Shown here: positions 16,592 to 23,601 of the stretch, one piece after another
Numbering within the stretch: position 1 is the stretch's first letter
How the letters are laid out: the number at the start of each line of letters is the position of its first letter
Assembly: GCA_021776915.1 (NCBI GenBank)
Contig: JAIQZU010000007.1
Coordinates: 1 to 60,024 of the forward strand
Length of the DNA stretch: 60,024 nucleotides
Source: Candidatus Scalindua sp.
GTDB lineage: Bacteria > Planctomycetota > Brocadiia > Brocadiales > Scalinduaceae
Direction: 5' to 3'
The notes under the pieces: generated by a model
Database searches by the model: none
Told to the model about the DNA's origin: nothing
Seen by the model: only the letters and a program-made list of their open reading frames with translations
Translations under genes and position numbers: made by a program

Positions 16592-17689
16592 TTATAACAC
16601 CTTAAACTTTTTGATTTCTTTGCTTTTATAGCACTTATTATAACTTATATTATGATGGCCTGCGTAACTAATTTTGTTTTCTAATTTCTTAATCACCGGC
16701 AAGGCATTATTGATGACATGCCCGTTTTCTAATGCGAAATCATAAACCTCTTTATTCGAAACCTCATTTTTAGATAAAATGAATTCTTCCAGATCAAGCT
16801 GAAACTTTTCTATTTTGGATAGCTTTCTATTAACGAATGAAAAAACCATTTGAGAAGTTTTCCAGTCTTCATCAATATCAAAATTTGCCTCTCCATTCAG
16901 CGCATTGGTTTCCCATGCTATCTTTAGGAATTTTTCGATACCCAGTGGATGGTTTGAGCCAAAGATTAAACCATAAATATTCCGCCCTTTTTTGATAGTG
17001 AATGGGTATAGTTTTAATTGGCTGTCATTAGGTATTTTACTTTTATAGTATTGAAGAATCATTCTATGCATTTCAGATTGGCTAGTCATCGACAATTTAT
17101 GAATGTCAATGTCTGGGAAATATTTTTGAAAACTTGTGTCAGAAGCGAATCTTTTGAATGCAGAAGAAGATACAAAGAACATAAAATCAGTTCTATGGAA
17201 TTTTGCTAGGTCAAGAAATATTTCTTCAGTGACTTGTTTGATTCCGCTTTGATCCAGAAAAACTAAATTAAAATGATTTTCTAGCAATGGTTTTTTACTG
17301 ACAAATAGTTGTTTAAAGTCTAGATTGAAAATTTCAATGGAAAGATTGCTATCTAAGTTTTTTAAGGTTTCTTGCTCTTCTGCAATACAATCTCGTAGTT
17401 GCTGACACTTTGTAGGAGTGTATTCGTTAAACAGAATATGGATTTTCAGATTTTGTTTTAGAATATTATCTTCAAATTTTTTTATGGTTTTTATTATTCT
17501 TATAGGACTGCCATCGGTTCCCTTTATGTCCCTGCCAATTCCTGCAAAAAAGTCGCATATATTTACCTCTGTTATAAATCGAGACTGAATGGCAACGGGA
17601 AGCCAGGATTCAAGATATTTTTGAAAAATATCTAATTTAATGATAGTTTCTTCTGAAAAGGGTCGTTTGTGTAAATCTTTGGCAGCCAT
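16592..17689 (-). CDS. tcmP: Three-Cys-motif partner protein TcmP
   Basis: A 365-residue protein that begins with the TcmP-type sequence HKRPFSEETIIKLDIFQKYL. A methyltransferase-like nucleotide-binding segment, ICDFFAGIGRDIKGTDGSPI, follows at about residues 44-63. Later blocks are LFNEYTPTKCQQL, NLVFLDQSGIKQ and FMFFVSSSAFKRF. TcmP proteins are defined by adjacency to a three-Cys protein, and the DUF5131 gene follows here after one base. Probably part of a mobile defence or modification module; no activity has been shown from sequence. The start is ATG 17689. Confidence 0.85.
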   Translation of the reverse strand: MAAKDLHKRPFSEETIIKLDIFQKYLESWLPVAIQSRFITEVNICDFFAGIGRDIKGTDGSPIRIIKTIKKFEDNILKQNLKIHILFNEYTPTKCQQLRDCIAEEQETLKNLDSNLSIEIFNLDFKQLFVSKKPLLENHFNLVFLDQSGIKQVTEEIFLDLAKFHRTDFMFFVSSSAFKRFASDTSFQKYFPDIDIHKLSMTSQSEMHRMILQYYKSKIPNDSQLKLYPFTIKKGRNIYGLIFGSNHPLGIEKFLKIAWETNALNGEANFDIDEDWKTSQMVFSFVNRKLSKIEKFQLDLEEFILSKNEVSNKEVYDFALENGHVINNALPVIKKLENKISYAGHHNISYNKCYKSKEIKKFKVL

Positions 17690-17887
17690 TTTCTATTTAT
17701 TCGTAACGTATATAGTTTACAATAACTCGCTTATTCTTAAGTCAGAACCTCCGGTTATACCGTTGATTTTGACTTAGTAGGGTTGATAAGATACGAGAAT
17801 AACATGCAGTGAATAAATGTATGTGAAAATCTTACTCGTATAAACAAGTAAAACTATCTTTTTGAAGATATTTAAAAGGTGCTAAAA

Positions 17888-17945
17888 GTGGATTGTAACT
17901 GCTTTACTGACTTCAACATTATAAAAAAGCGGGGTTGTTTTGCAA
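17888..17945. repeat. Noncoding direct repeat A, copy 1
   Basis: About 58 bases including GTGGATTGTAACTGC and ATAAAAAAGCGGGGTTG recur at about 18745-18813 with a few changes. The two copies bracket the heme lipoprotein gene. A second repeat (18261-18288 and 18882-18909, GGGATTTAATAACTAAAC core) brackets it more tightly. Confidence 0.75.
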
Positions 17946-18293
17946 GGCAAAAGACATTGGATGACATTAGACACCCTGTCTGCCGACAGGCAGGGAATTA
18001 TACGAATTAGCACTAAGGTTAAAGATGAAAGGCGGGTTTCACACTCCCCGGACAAAAGGCGCCGAGGACAAGAAGTCACAAAGGGCATAGAGAATAGAGG
18101 CAAGAAACGGAAAGAAATGCTGAGATTAAAGGCTAGAAACAAGATGCTGCTTTAATAGTTCGGAATGGAATAGTTCGGAGTTCGGAGGAGAAATACAAAA
18201 GAAATTTAACCACGGAATTCCCCGGACAAAAGACGCCGAGGACATAGCACGGAGAATCACGGGATTTAATAACTAAACAAAAGATTTCTCCTG
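17946..18293. other. Repeat-rich noncoding interval downstream of the heme lipoprotein gene
   Basis: No gene seen. The stretch holds a small hairpin (CCTGTCTGCCGACAGGCAGG, about 17980-17999), two copies of the CCCCGGACAAA.GGCGCCGAGG repeat (about 18045-18070 and 18221-18245), AGTTCGGAGTTCGG-type simple repeats and the left copy of the GGGATTTAATAACTAAAC repeat. Confidence 0.6.
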
Positions 18294-18671
18294 TTATTTT
18301 TTATTACTGATATTTTTCAGGTAGTCCTTTATCTTCTCATCCTCTTCTGGCGTTATAAACGCACTGTAATCTGCTGGATTATGCATGCCGTCGATTATTT
18401 TTACCCACTGTTCTGGGGTATAACCATAGGCGTCAATGTCCTGTAGCTCATGACAGGGAAAACATTTATCCTTGTAAAGCTTCTGGCTGGCCAGGCCCGC
18501 GTCTTCCTTATGTAACGCCTCTTTGACCAACTCTTCTTTATGCGAATCCTCTCTGGTTAACTCTTCCTGTTGCACATCCTTTGTCACCGTTGCCGCACAG
18601 CCTGAAATAATCTGCTGAACAAAAAGCATAAAAACTATCAAAATTGTACAAACGTTAGAACGTTTCTTCAT
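18294..18671 (-). CDS. Monoheme c-type cytochrome lipoprotein
   Basis: From ATG 18671, chosen because GAGGGG lies 6-7 bases upstream, the protein has 125 residues. It starts MKKRSNVCTILIVFMLFVQQ and has a lipobox ending ISGC, so it should be a membrane-anchored lipoprotein. A charged linker with repeated E-E-L/K-E units (about residues 30-62) leads to one heme site, CFPCH. The following GYTPEQWVKIIDGMHN and FITPEEDEKIKDYL resemble the units of the broken triheme cytochrome at 703-1494 (CxxCH, then EEW..I...M, then EE...I..YL). A periplasmic electron carrier is likely. Direct repeats flank the gene. Confidence 0.8.
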   Translation of the reverse strand: MKKRSNVCTILIVFMLFVQQIISGCAATVTKDVQQEELTREDSHKEELVKEALHKEDAGLASQKLYKDKCFPCHELQDIDAYGYTPEQWVKIIDGMHNPADYSAFITPEEDEKIKDYLKNISNKK

Positions 18672-18744
18672 ATCATTTCCCCTCTCTATAATCATATCAA
18701 TAATAGCTGGTACTTCTCTTGAAGATTTCTAGATTATGATAAAA

Positions 18745-18813
18745 GTGATTTGTAACTGCTTTGTAACTGCTTTGCTGACTCAGATATTATAAAAAAGCGG
18801 GGTTGTTTTGCAA
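18745..18813. repeat. Noncoding direct repeat A, copy 2
   Basis: This matches 17888-17945. It adds an internal partial duplication (TGTAACTGCTT twice) and ends in the same GCGGGGTTGTTTTGCAA. It lies upstream of the heme lipoprotein gene. Confidence 0.75.
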
Positions 18814-19299
18814 TATAATTCGCAGGGAAGAACCTGCTCTAATAGTTCGGAGTTCGGAATTCGGAATATGTGAAAAAGGCTGGGATTTAATAACTAAACA
18901 AAAGATTTATATTGTCCATCCTGCAAAGCTGAGCTTAGTTAGTCAAAAAAAAGCCTTTTGCTGTTTTATTATTAGACGTTTTGGTTTAAAAAATGAATAT
19001 ATATTTCATAATGTGAGGCAGGCAGTAAAATGTTGAAGATGTATATTGAGGGATGTATCTGGAAAAACGTAATAACACGGCAGGGGAGGTATCTGTAAGT
19101 GCTATTGCCGGTTGACCCTGCAAATTCAGTCTAAATAAAACAGTCTTCCAGGAAGACATCAAAAACAATTAGTCAGGGAATGGTACAGTAGTTGCGATCT
19201 TACGTAGAGAGTATGACAACTATGGCATGGAGCTTGAGATAGAATAGAGTTGTGAAGATGAAGCTAATTATTTAAGCATTTGTAAAGGAGTCGAAGATT
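18814..19299. other. Noncoding interval before the small acidic protein gene
   Basis: It contains the right copy of the GGGATTTAATAACTAAAC repeat (18882-18909), AGTTCGGAGTTCGG-type sequence and otherwise AT-rich DNA. No gene or RNA was recognised. Confidence 0.5.
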
Positions 19300-19614
19300 A
19301 TGCGCTTATCAGGTATGGGACAATTGGCACTCACAGTTAAAGAATCATTAAGAACTCTTACTGTAGACAATTATACAGCAGATGATGAAAAGGCTCCTTC
19401 TATACAAAATAGATATGTTGACTCAGTAGAGTTCAGCGACAGGGCAATAGAACTTTCCATGCAAGCTGATACTGAAATGGACTCCAATGAGGTGTTTGAT
19501 ACGGGTTTCGGAGAAGAGCCTGATACGGATCAAGGACAAGAAGGAAATCCCGTTACAGACCAACGACAGGAACCGGCCTTTACAGAAGCTGTATCACTCA
19601 ACGTATTTGCTTGA
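19300..19614 (+). CDS. Small acidic protein, unknown function
   Basis: A 104-residue, strongly acidic protein starting MRLSGMGQLALTVKESLRTL. The ribosome site AAAGGAG, 10 bases before the ATG, is good and supports translation. The second half is low in complexity (DTDQGQEGNPVTDQRQEP) and probably disordered. No signal peptide or membrane segment. It converges on the hemerythrin gene 17 bases away. No family recognised. Confidence 0.6.
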   Translation: MRLSGMGQLALTVKESLRTLTVDNYTADDEKAPSIQNRYVDSVEFSDRAIELSMQADTEMDSNEVFDTGFGEEPDTDQGQEGNPVTDQRQEPAFTEAVSLNVFA

Positions 19615-19631
19615 CCACCGTCCGGCCTTTA

Positions 19632-20033
19632 TTATTGGTTTATCTTTTCATGCTCCTCATAGAGAATGTCCTCTTCGTGCCTTATCCTGTTTCGAAAAGC
19701 TGCAAGGAGGTGTTCAAACTCGCCTGTAACCGCACTGTCAATAACCTCTTCAGAATATTTATCAAAAAAATCCATTACTACTCTTGAGACATTCTCCATG
19801 TCCTTTGCGAATACATCTAATAATTCCTTCAGCTTCTCATTATGCTCTGCTTCTTTTATTAGAACAGGATAAAGTAGTTCGTCCTCTTTCTTGAGATGCT
19901 CAAGCAAACTCTCTTTTACGGATATGAGTTTTGCCTGCCCCTCTTCCGAAAGAACACCAAGTTCTTTGATTTCTTTGAGTGTGTCAATGATTTCCGAATG
20001 ATCTTTCTTAAATTCATCAATCAGTGTAGACAT
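19632..20033 (-). CDS. Hemerythrin-like (HHE domain) protein, copy 2
   Basis: A 133-residue paralogue of the protein at 2503-2904. Putative iron ligands sit in KKDHSEII, LLEHLKKEDELLYPVL and the C-terminal RHEEDILYEEHEK. Compared with copy 1 the third His region changes from VHEFFDKY to VMDFFDKY, while RIRHEEDI gains a His in place of the N of RISNEEAS. Predicted role: O2, NO or iron sensing or storage in the cytoplasm. A strong ribosome site (GAGGGGGAAATG) precedes the start. Confidence 0.85.
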   Translation of the reverse strand: MSTLIDEFKKDHSEIIDTLKEIKELGVLSEEGQAKLISVKESLLEHLKKEDELLYPVLIKEAEHNEKLKELLDVFAKDMENVSRVVMDFFDKYSEEVIDSAVTGEFEHLLAAFRNRIRHEEDILYEEHEKINQ

Positions 20034-20082
20034 TTCCCCCTCCTCTCCCTGTTGGCTCGATAATAGCCAAATTCTTTTCCTT

Positions 20083-20175
20083 TCAACTTCCCGGAATTAT
20101 TTTTCCCAGAACAACCCTTTCCCTTGCACCTGTAGCGGATGGAACATTGCCCGGATTGCCGCATATCGTTTCGTT
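20083..20175 (-). pseudogene. anmK': Duplicated 3' fragment of anmK (distal copy)
   Basis: Eighty-three bases (20093-20175) match 20923-21005 with three differences, and the reading frame is kept: NETICGNPGNVPSATGARER, then VVLGKIIPGS and a stop. The intact anmK gene instead ends IIPGRQTQL. The natural-looking IIPGS ending here suggests that this distal copy keeps the ancestral 3' end. Confidence 0.85.
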
Positions 20176-20196
20176 GAAGGGCCAGGAAACCTTGTT

Positions 20197-20904
20197 TCAA
20201 TATTTATGTCGTAAGTATCGTAAGGCATAGATTCCGGATACAATAAGAATTATTATTATAACAAGAATAATGGAAGCATAAGGGCTAAATTTCGCAATTC
20301 TATCGTGAATCTCTCGAAGTAGTATTGCCCAGCCGACTATTGCCAGGCAGGTGCCAGACAATACTATGGTCAGGTTTTTCCAGGGACTAAGCCCCAGAAG
20401 ATATCCTATTGCACAGCCAACCATTGGCCCTGTCATCCAGAACGGTGACCATACGAACATAAAGAGCCCAATTGTCCCATATCTACGTATAGTATCTTGA
20501 TGGGCCTCCGCTACAATACTTGTGCGTTTTATAATTCTTCTGAGCGGTCTGATCACCAGAATACTGCGCCAGCTGAATACAAAAAGTGGATAAAAGATAA
20601 GTACTAAAATGGTTTCGATTAATATATTTGTGATTATAACCAAAACGATTCCTAACTCAAAAGAGTAGCCGAATGAAATTCCGGCCGCCCTGCCGAAAAG
20701 GATATTTGTTGCGCTCATTCCTATAAAGACATGAGTTTTTTCCGGGAAACGGAGATAACCAAATCCTAGCACGGTAATAAACAACAATGCCATAACCAAG
20801 CCTGTCTCAAAAATATGGCCTTCCGGTGTAGTAAGCAGTCTTTTCCAAATATGCTTTTCTTCATTTGAATTGCTGCTTTCCAAATCCTGGTGGTATTTTA
20901 TCAT
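20197..20904 (-). CDS. Small multidrug-export-like inner membrane protein (PF06695-like)
   Basis: The likely start is ATG 20904, which overlaps the anmK stop as ATGA and gives 235 residues starting MIKYHQDLESSNSNEEKHIW. Longer frames only read backwards into anmK. About six hydrophobic segments are visible, with a conserved-looking centre RRYGTIGLFMFVWSPFWMTGP and GCAIGYLLGLSPWKNL. This matches the family loosely named small multidrug export proteins, whose substrate is unknown. The gene is the only cargo between two copies of the anmK 3' end, and it is translationally coupled to anmK. Confidence 0.75.
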   Translation of the reverse strand: MIKYHQDLESSNSNEEKHIWKRLLTTPEGHIFETGLVMALLFITVLGFGYLRFPEKTHVFIGMSATNILFGRAAGISFGYSFELGIVLVIITNILIETILVLIFYPLFVFSWRSILVIRPLRRIIKRTSIVAEAHQDTIRRYGTIGLFMFVWSPFWMTGPMVGCAIGYLLGLSPWKNLTIVLSGTCLAIVGWAILLREIHDRIAKFSPYASIILVIIIILIVSGIYALRYLRHKY

Positions 20905-22115
20905 AATTGTGTCTGCCTGCCGGGAATTATCTTTCCCAGGACAACTCTTTCCCTTGCACCTGTAGCGGATGGAACATTGCCCGGATTGCCGCATATCGTT
21001 TCGTTTGCAAGGATTGCAAATGCCAGGGCCTCCTTTGCCTCTGAAGGGATACCGAACTCTTCGACCTTCCGTATCCTCATATTTCCAAGATAATCATTCA
21101 GGAATTGAAACATGACATGATTATGCACACCTCCGCCACTCATGATCACCTCAGATATTTTGTAAGATGGTTGAATATGTTTTCTGTAACTGTCTGATAT
21201 TGACTTAGCCGTGAAGGCAGTTACTGTCTTAATAGCATCAAAAATATCTACGTTATCCCGCATTAATTCCTTATATAAATCATCAGAGAATTGAATACCA
21301 AAGTCCTCCCTCCCTGTCGATTTTGGTGGAGGTATTGATAAGTAGGGATGTGAACACAATCTTTTTAATAAGGCCTGATTCAATTTGCCTTTTGAAGCCA
21401 ACTCACCATCTTTATCATATTTATTTTTTCCGTCTGTCATGATCTCGGTAAATCGGTCGATTATCATGTTCCCCGGGCCGTTATCAAAGGCGATTATTTC
21501 ATTAATGTTACAACCGGCCGGCAAAAACGTAACATTTGCAATTCCACCAATATTTTGTATTGCCCGGTCAATTCCGTCTTTTCCGAATAAAATAAAATCG
21601 GCATAAGGCACCAGGGGCGCTCCTTCGCCACCTGCCGCAATATCCCTTGTCCTGAAATCTGCTACAGTGGTCACTCCCGTTTCCTGAGCTATTACTGAAG
21701 GTTCGGCTATCTGCAGTGTTGACCTTATCTTTTTCTCGGCTTTTTCCTTCAATGAAGAGATATGATAGATCGTCTGTCCGTGAGAGCCAATAATGTCAAT
21801 ATCTGAAATGGGGATAGGCGATTGCCCTGCAACCTGCTTGGCTGCATCGGCAAAAAGCTTACCCAATGTAAAATTCAACTGACAGATTTTATCAGCTGTA
21901 CCGGTCTGTTTTTGAGAGACATCAAATATAAATTCCCTTATCTCTTTTTTGTAAGGGTATGTCTCAAATTCTATGATGTCAATTTCAGTCGATAAACCGT
22001 TCCCGGTTATTTTAACCAGACATGCATCAATGCCGTCACACGATGTACCGGACATTAAGCCGATAACATTTCGGCTTTTTTTTGCTCTTAAACGGATTAA
22101 ATTTTCTATAAACAT
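20901..22115 (-). CDS. anmK: Anhydro-N-acetylmuramic acid kinase
   Basis: A 404-residue kinase that phosphorylates 1,6-anhydro-MurNAc during peptidoglycan recycling. Landmarks: GLMSGTSCDGIDACLVKI (about residues 19-36), IIGSHGQTIYH, TVADFRTRDIAAGGEGAPL, IGGIANVTFLP, DNGPGNMIIDRF and IMSGGGVHNHVM. The C-terminus IIPGRQTQL is new: the duplicated fragment at 20083 shows the same sequence ending IIPGS. The stop overlaps the start of the membrane-protein gene. It is divergent from the permease gene at 22215. Confidence 0.92.
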   Translation of the reverse strand: MFIENLIRLRAKKSRNVIGLMSGTSCDGIDACLVKITGNGLSTEIDIIEFETYPYKKEIREFIFDVSQKQTGTADKICQLNFTLGKLFADAAKQVAGQSPIPISDIDIIGSHGQTIYHISSLKEKAEKKIRSTLQIAEPSVIAQETGVTTVADFRTRDIAAGGEGAPLVPYADFILFGKDGIDRAIQNIGGIANVTFLPAGCNINEIIAFDNGPGNMIIDRFTEIMTDGKNKYDKDGELASKGKLNQALLKRLCSHPYLSIPPPKSTGREDFGIQFSDDLYKELMRDNVDIFDAIKTVTAFTAKSISDSYRKHIQPSYKISEVIMSGGGVHNHVMFQFLNDYLGNMRIRKVEEFGIPSEAKEALAFAILANETICGNPGNVPSATGARERVVLGKIIPGRQTQL

Positions 22116-22214
22116 TTTGTATTGAATAAAAAATAGTATACACAGGCGTAAAACAAAATTATTATATATTTAACACTACATGTGTCAAAATAAATAGATT
22201 AAACTCCTATAGCC

Positions 22215-23534
22215 ATGAAGAAACATCAAGGGCAAAAACTTTCGCGTTCTATGAGCCTGTTCGATGCTGTCTGCCTTGGAATCAATGGAATAGTCGGTGC
22301 AGGGATATTTCTTTTGCCGGGCAAACTCGCTGCAGTTACAGGTTCGTTCTCAATTATAATATTTGTCATTTGCGGTCTTTTATGCCTTGCGATAGCGCTT
22401 TGTTTTGCAGAAATGGGAGGAATATACCAGCAGACGGGAGGCGCATATCTTTATGCAAGGAACACATTCGGCCAGATGACAGGTTTTATGGTTGGCTGGA
22501 TGATGTGGCTCTCTGCCATAATCGGGTGGGCAACAATGGCAAGAGGACTCCTTCTCTATTTACGTTATTTCTCTCCCTCTCTCTCAGAAGGATGGCTTGG
22601 AGAAATCATAATAGTCATCCTTATACTCAGTTTGAGTACTCTAAATTTTCTTGGAGTGAAAATCGGTGCAAGAATCATAAACTTTTTTACAATAGGTAAG
22701 TTAATACCCATCTTTATCTTTATTGCATTAGGCTTTCCTCATATAGACACATCCTCTTTAAATCAAATCTTTTCCTTTGAAGTTAATAATGTGGGAACTG
22801 CAATCGTCATTGCCTTATTTGCTTATACAGGGTTTGAATACATGCCGGTACTGGCAGGTGAAATGAAGAGACCGAAAAGAGATATACCTGTCGCTTTTTT
22901 CATAATAATCATTAGTACCACCTTAATCTATGCTTTGGTACAAACAGTAGCAACGGGTACATTGCCCGGATTGGCACAATCAGAGAAGCCACTGGCAGAT
23001 GCAGCCGCAAGTTTTCTGGGCCCGGCAGGTGGAATATTAATAGCTGTTGGTGCTCTTCTTGCTATAGCCGGTGTGAATTCGGGTATTGCTCTGACAGGGC
23101 CGAGAAATCTCTTTGCCCTTTCAGCAGACGGACTCTTCCCAGCAGTGTTTCGAAAGATACATTCCAGGTTTCATACGCCTTATGTAGCAATAGGTGTAAA
23201 TACCTTTTTGACATTAACACTGTCCCTCACAGGTACATTCGAATATCTGATATTCGCCAGTGTGTCAGTAAGTATCCTGCAATATATACCAACATGTCTG
23301 GCTGTAATTGTCTTAAGGAGAAAGCGGCCTGATATCCTGAAAAGTTATACAATTCCGGGAGGTTACATAATTCCCTGCGTGGCCCTTTTGACCTGTTTCT
23401 GGATTCTGTTACAGATAAAGGTGATTATAATTATTGCTACACTTGGCGGGATAGCGCTGTGTCTGCCCTTGTACTTTTTCAGAAGAAAAAGTCTTGTCAG
23501 AAAAAGATATGACTTATATCATTCCAGACAATAA
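22215..23534 (+). CDS. APC-family amino acid permease
   Basis: A 439-residue, 12-helix transporter. The N-terminal signature LFDAVCLGINGIVGAGIFLLPG is the helix I region that binds the amino-acid backbone in the APC superfamily. Further typical blocks are GWMMWLSAIIGWATMARGLL, AIVIALFAYTGFEYMPVLAGEMKRPKRDIP and SGIALTGPRNLFALSADGLFP. The substrate cannot be told. It is transcribed divergently from anmK, and only 99 bases separate the start codons. Confidence 0.88.
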   Translation: MKKHQGQKLSRSMSLFDAVCLGINGIVGAGIFLLPGKLAAVTGSFSIIIFVICGLLCLAIALCFAEMGGIYQQTGGAYLYARNTFGQMTGFMVGWMMWLSAIIGWATMARGLLLYLRYFSPSLSEGWLGEIIIVILILSLSTLNFLGVKIGARIINFFTIGKLIPIFIFIALGFPHIDTSSLNQIFSFEVNNVGTAIVIALFAYTGFEYMPVLAGEMKRPKRDIPVAFFIIIISTTLIYALVQTVATGTLPGLAQSEKPLADAAASFLGPAGGILIAVGALLAIAGVNSGIALTGPRNLFALSADGLFPAVFRKIHSRFHTPYVAIGVNTFLTLTLSLTGTFEYLIFASVSVSILQYIPTCLAVIVLRRKRPDILKSYTIPGGYIIPCVALLTCFWILLQIKVIIIIATLGGIALCLPLYFFRRKSLVRKRYDLYHSRQ

Positions 23535-23601
23535 TGCTGTAAAAGCTACAAATATTCAAAACAAAGAAACTATATTTTGGGTTTGATATTGACAGGGTAC
23601 T

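Noticed and set aside
17940-18155. A 71-codon plus-strand frame in the repeat-rich interval
   Set aside because: It is made of dispersed repeat sequence (GGACAAAAGGCGCCGAGG and a hairpin), and no ribosome site is present.
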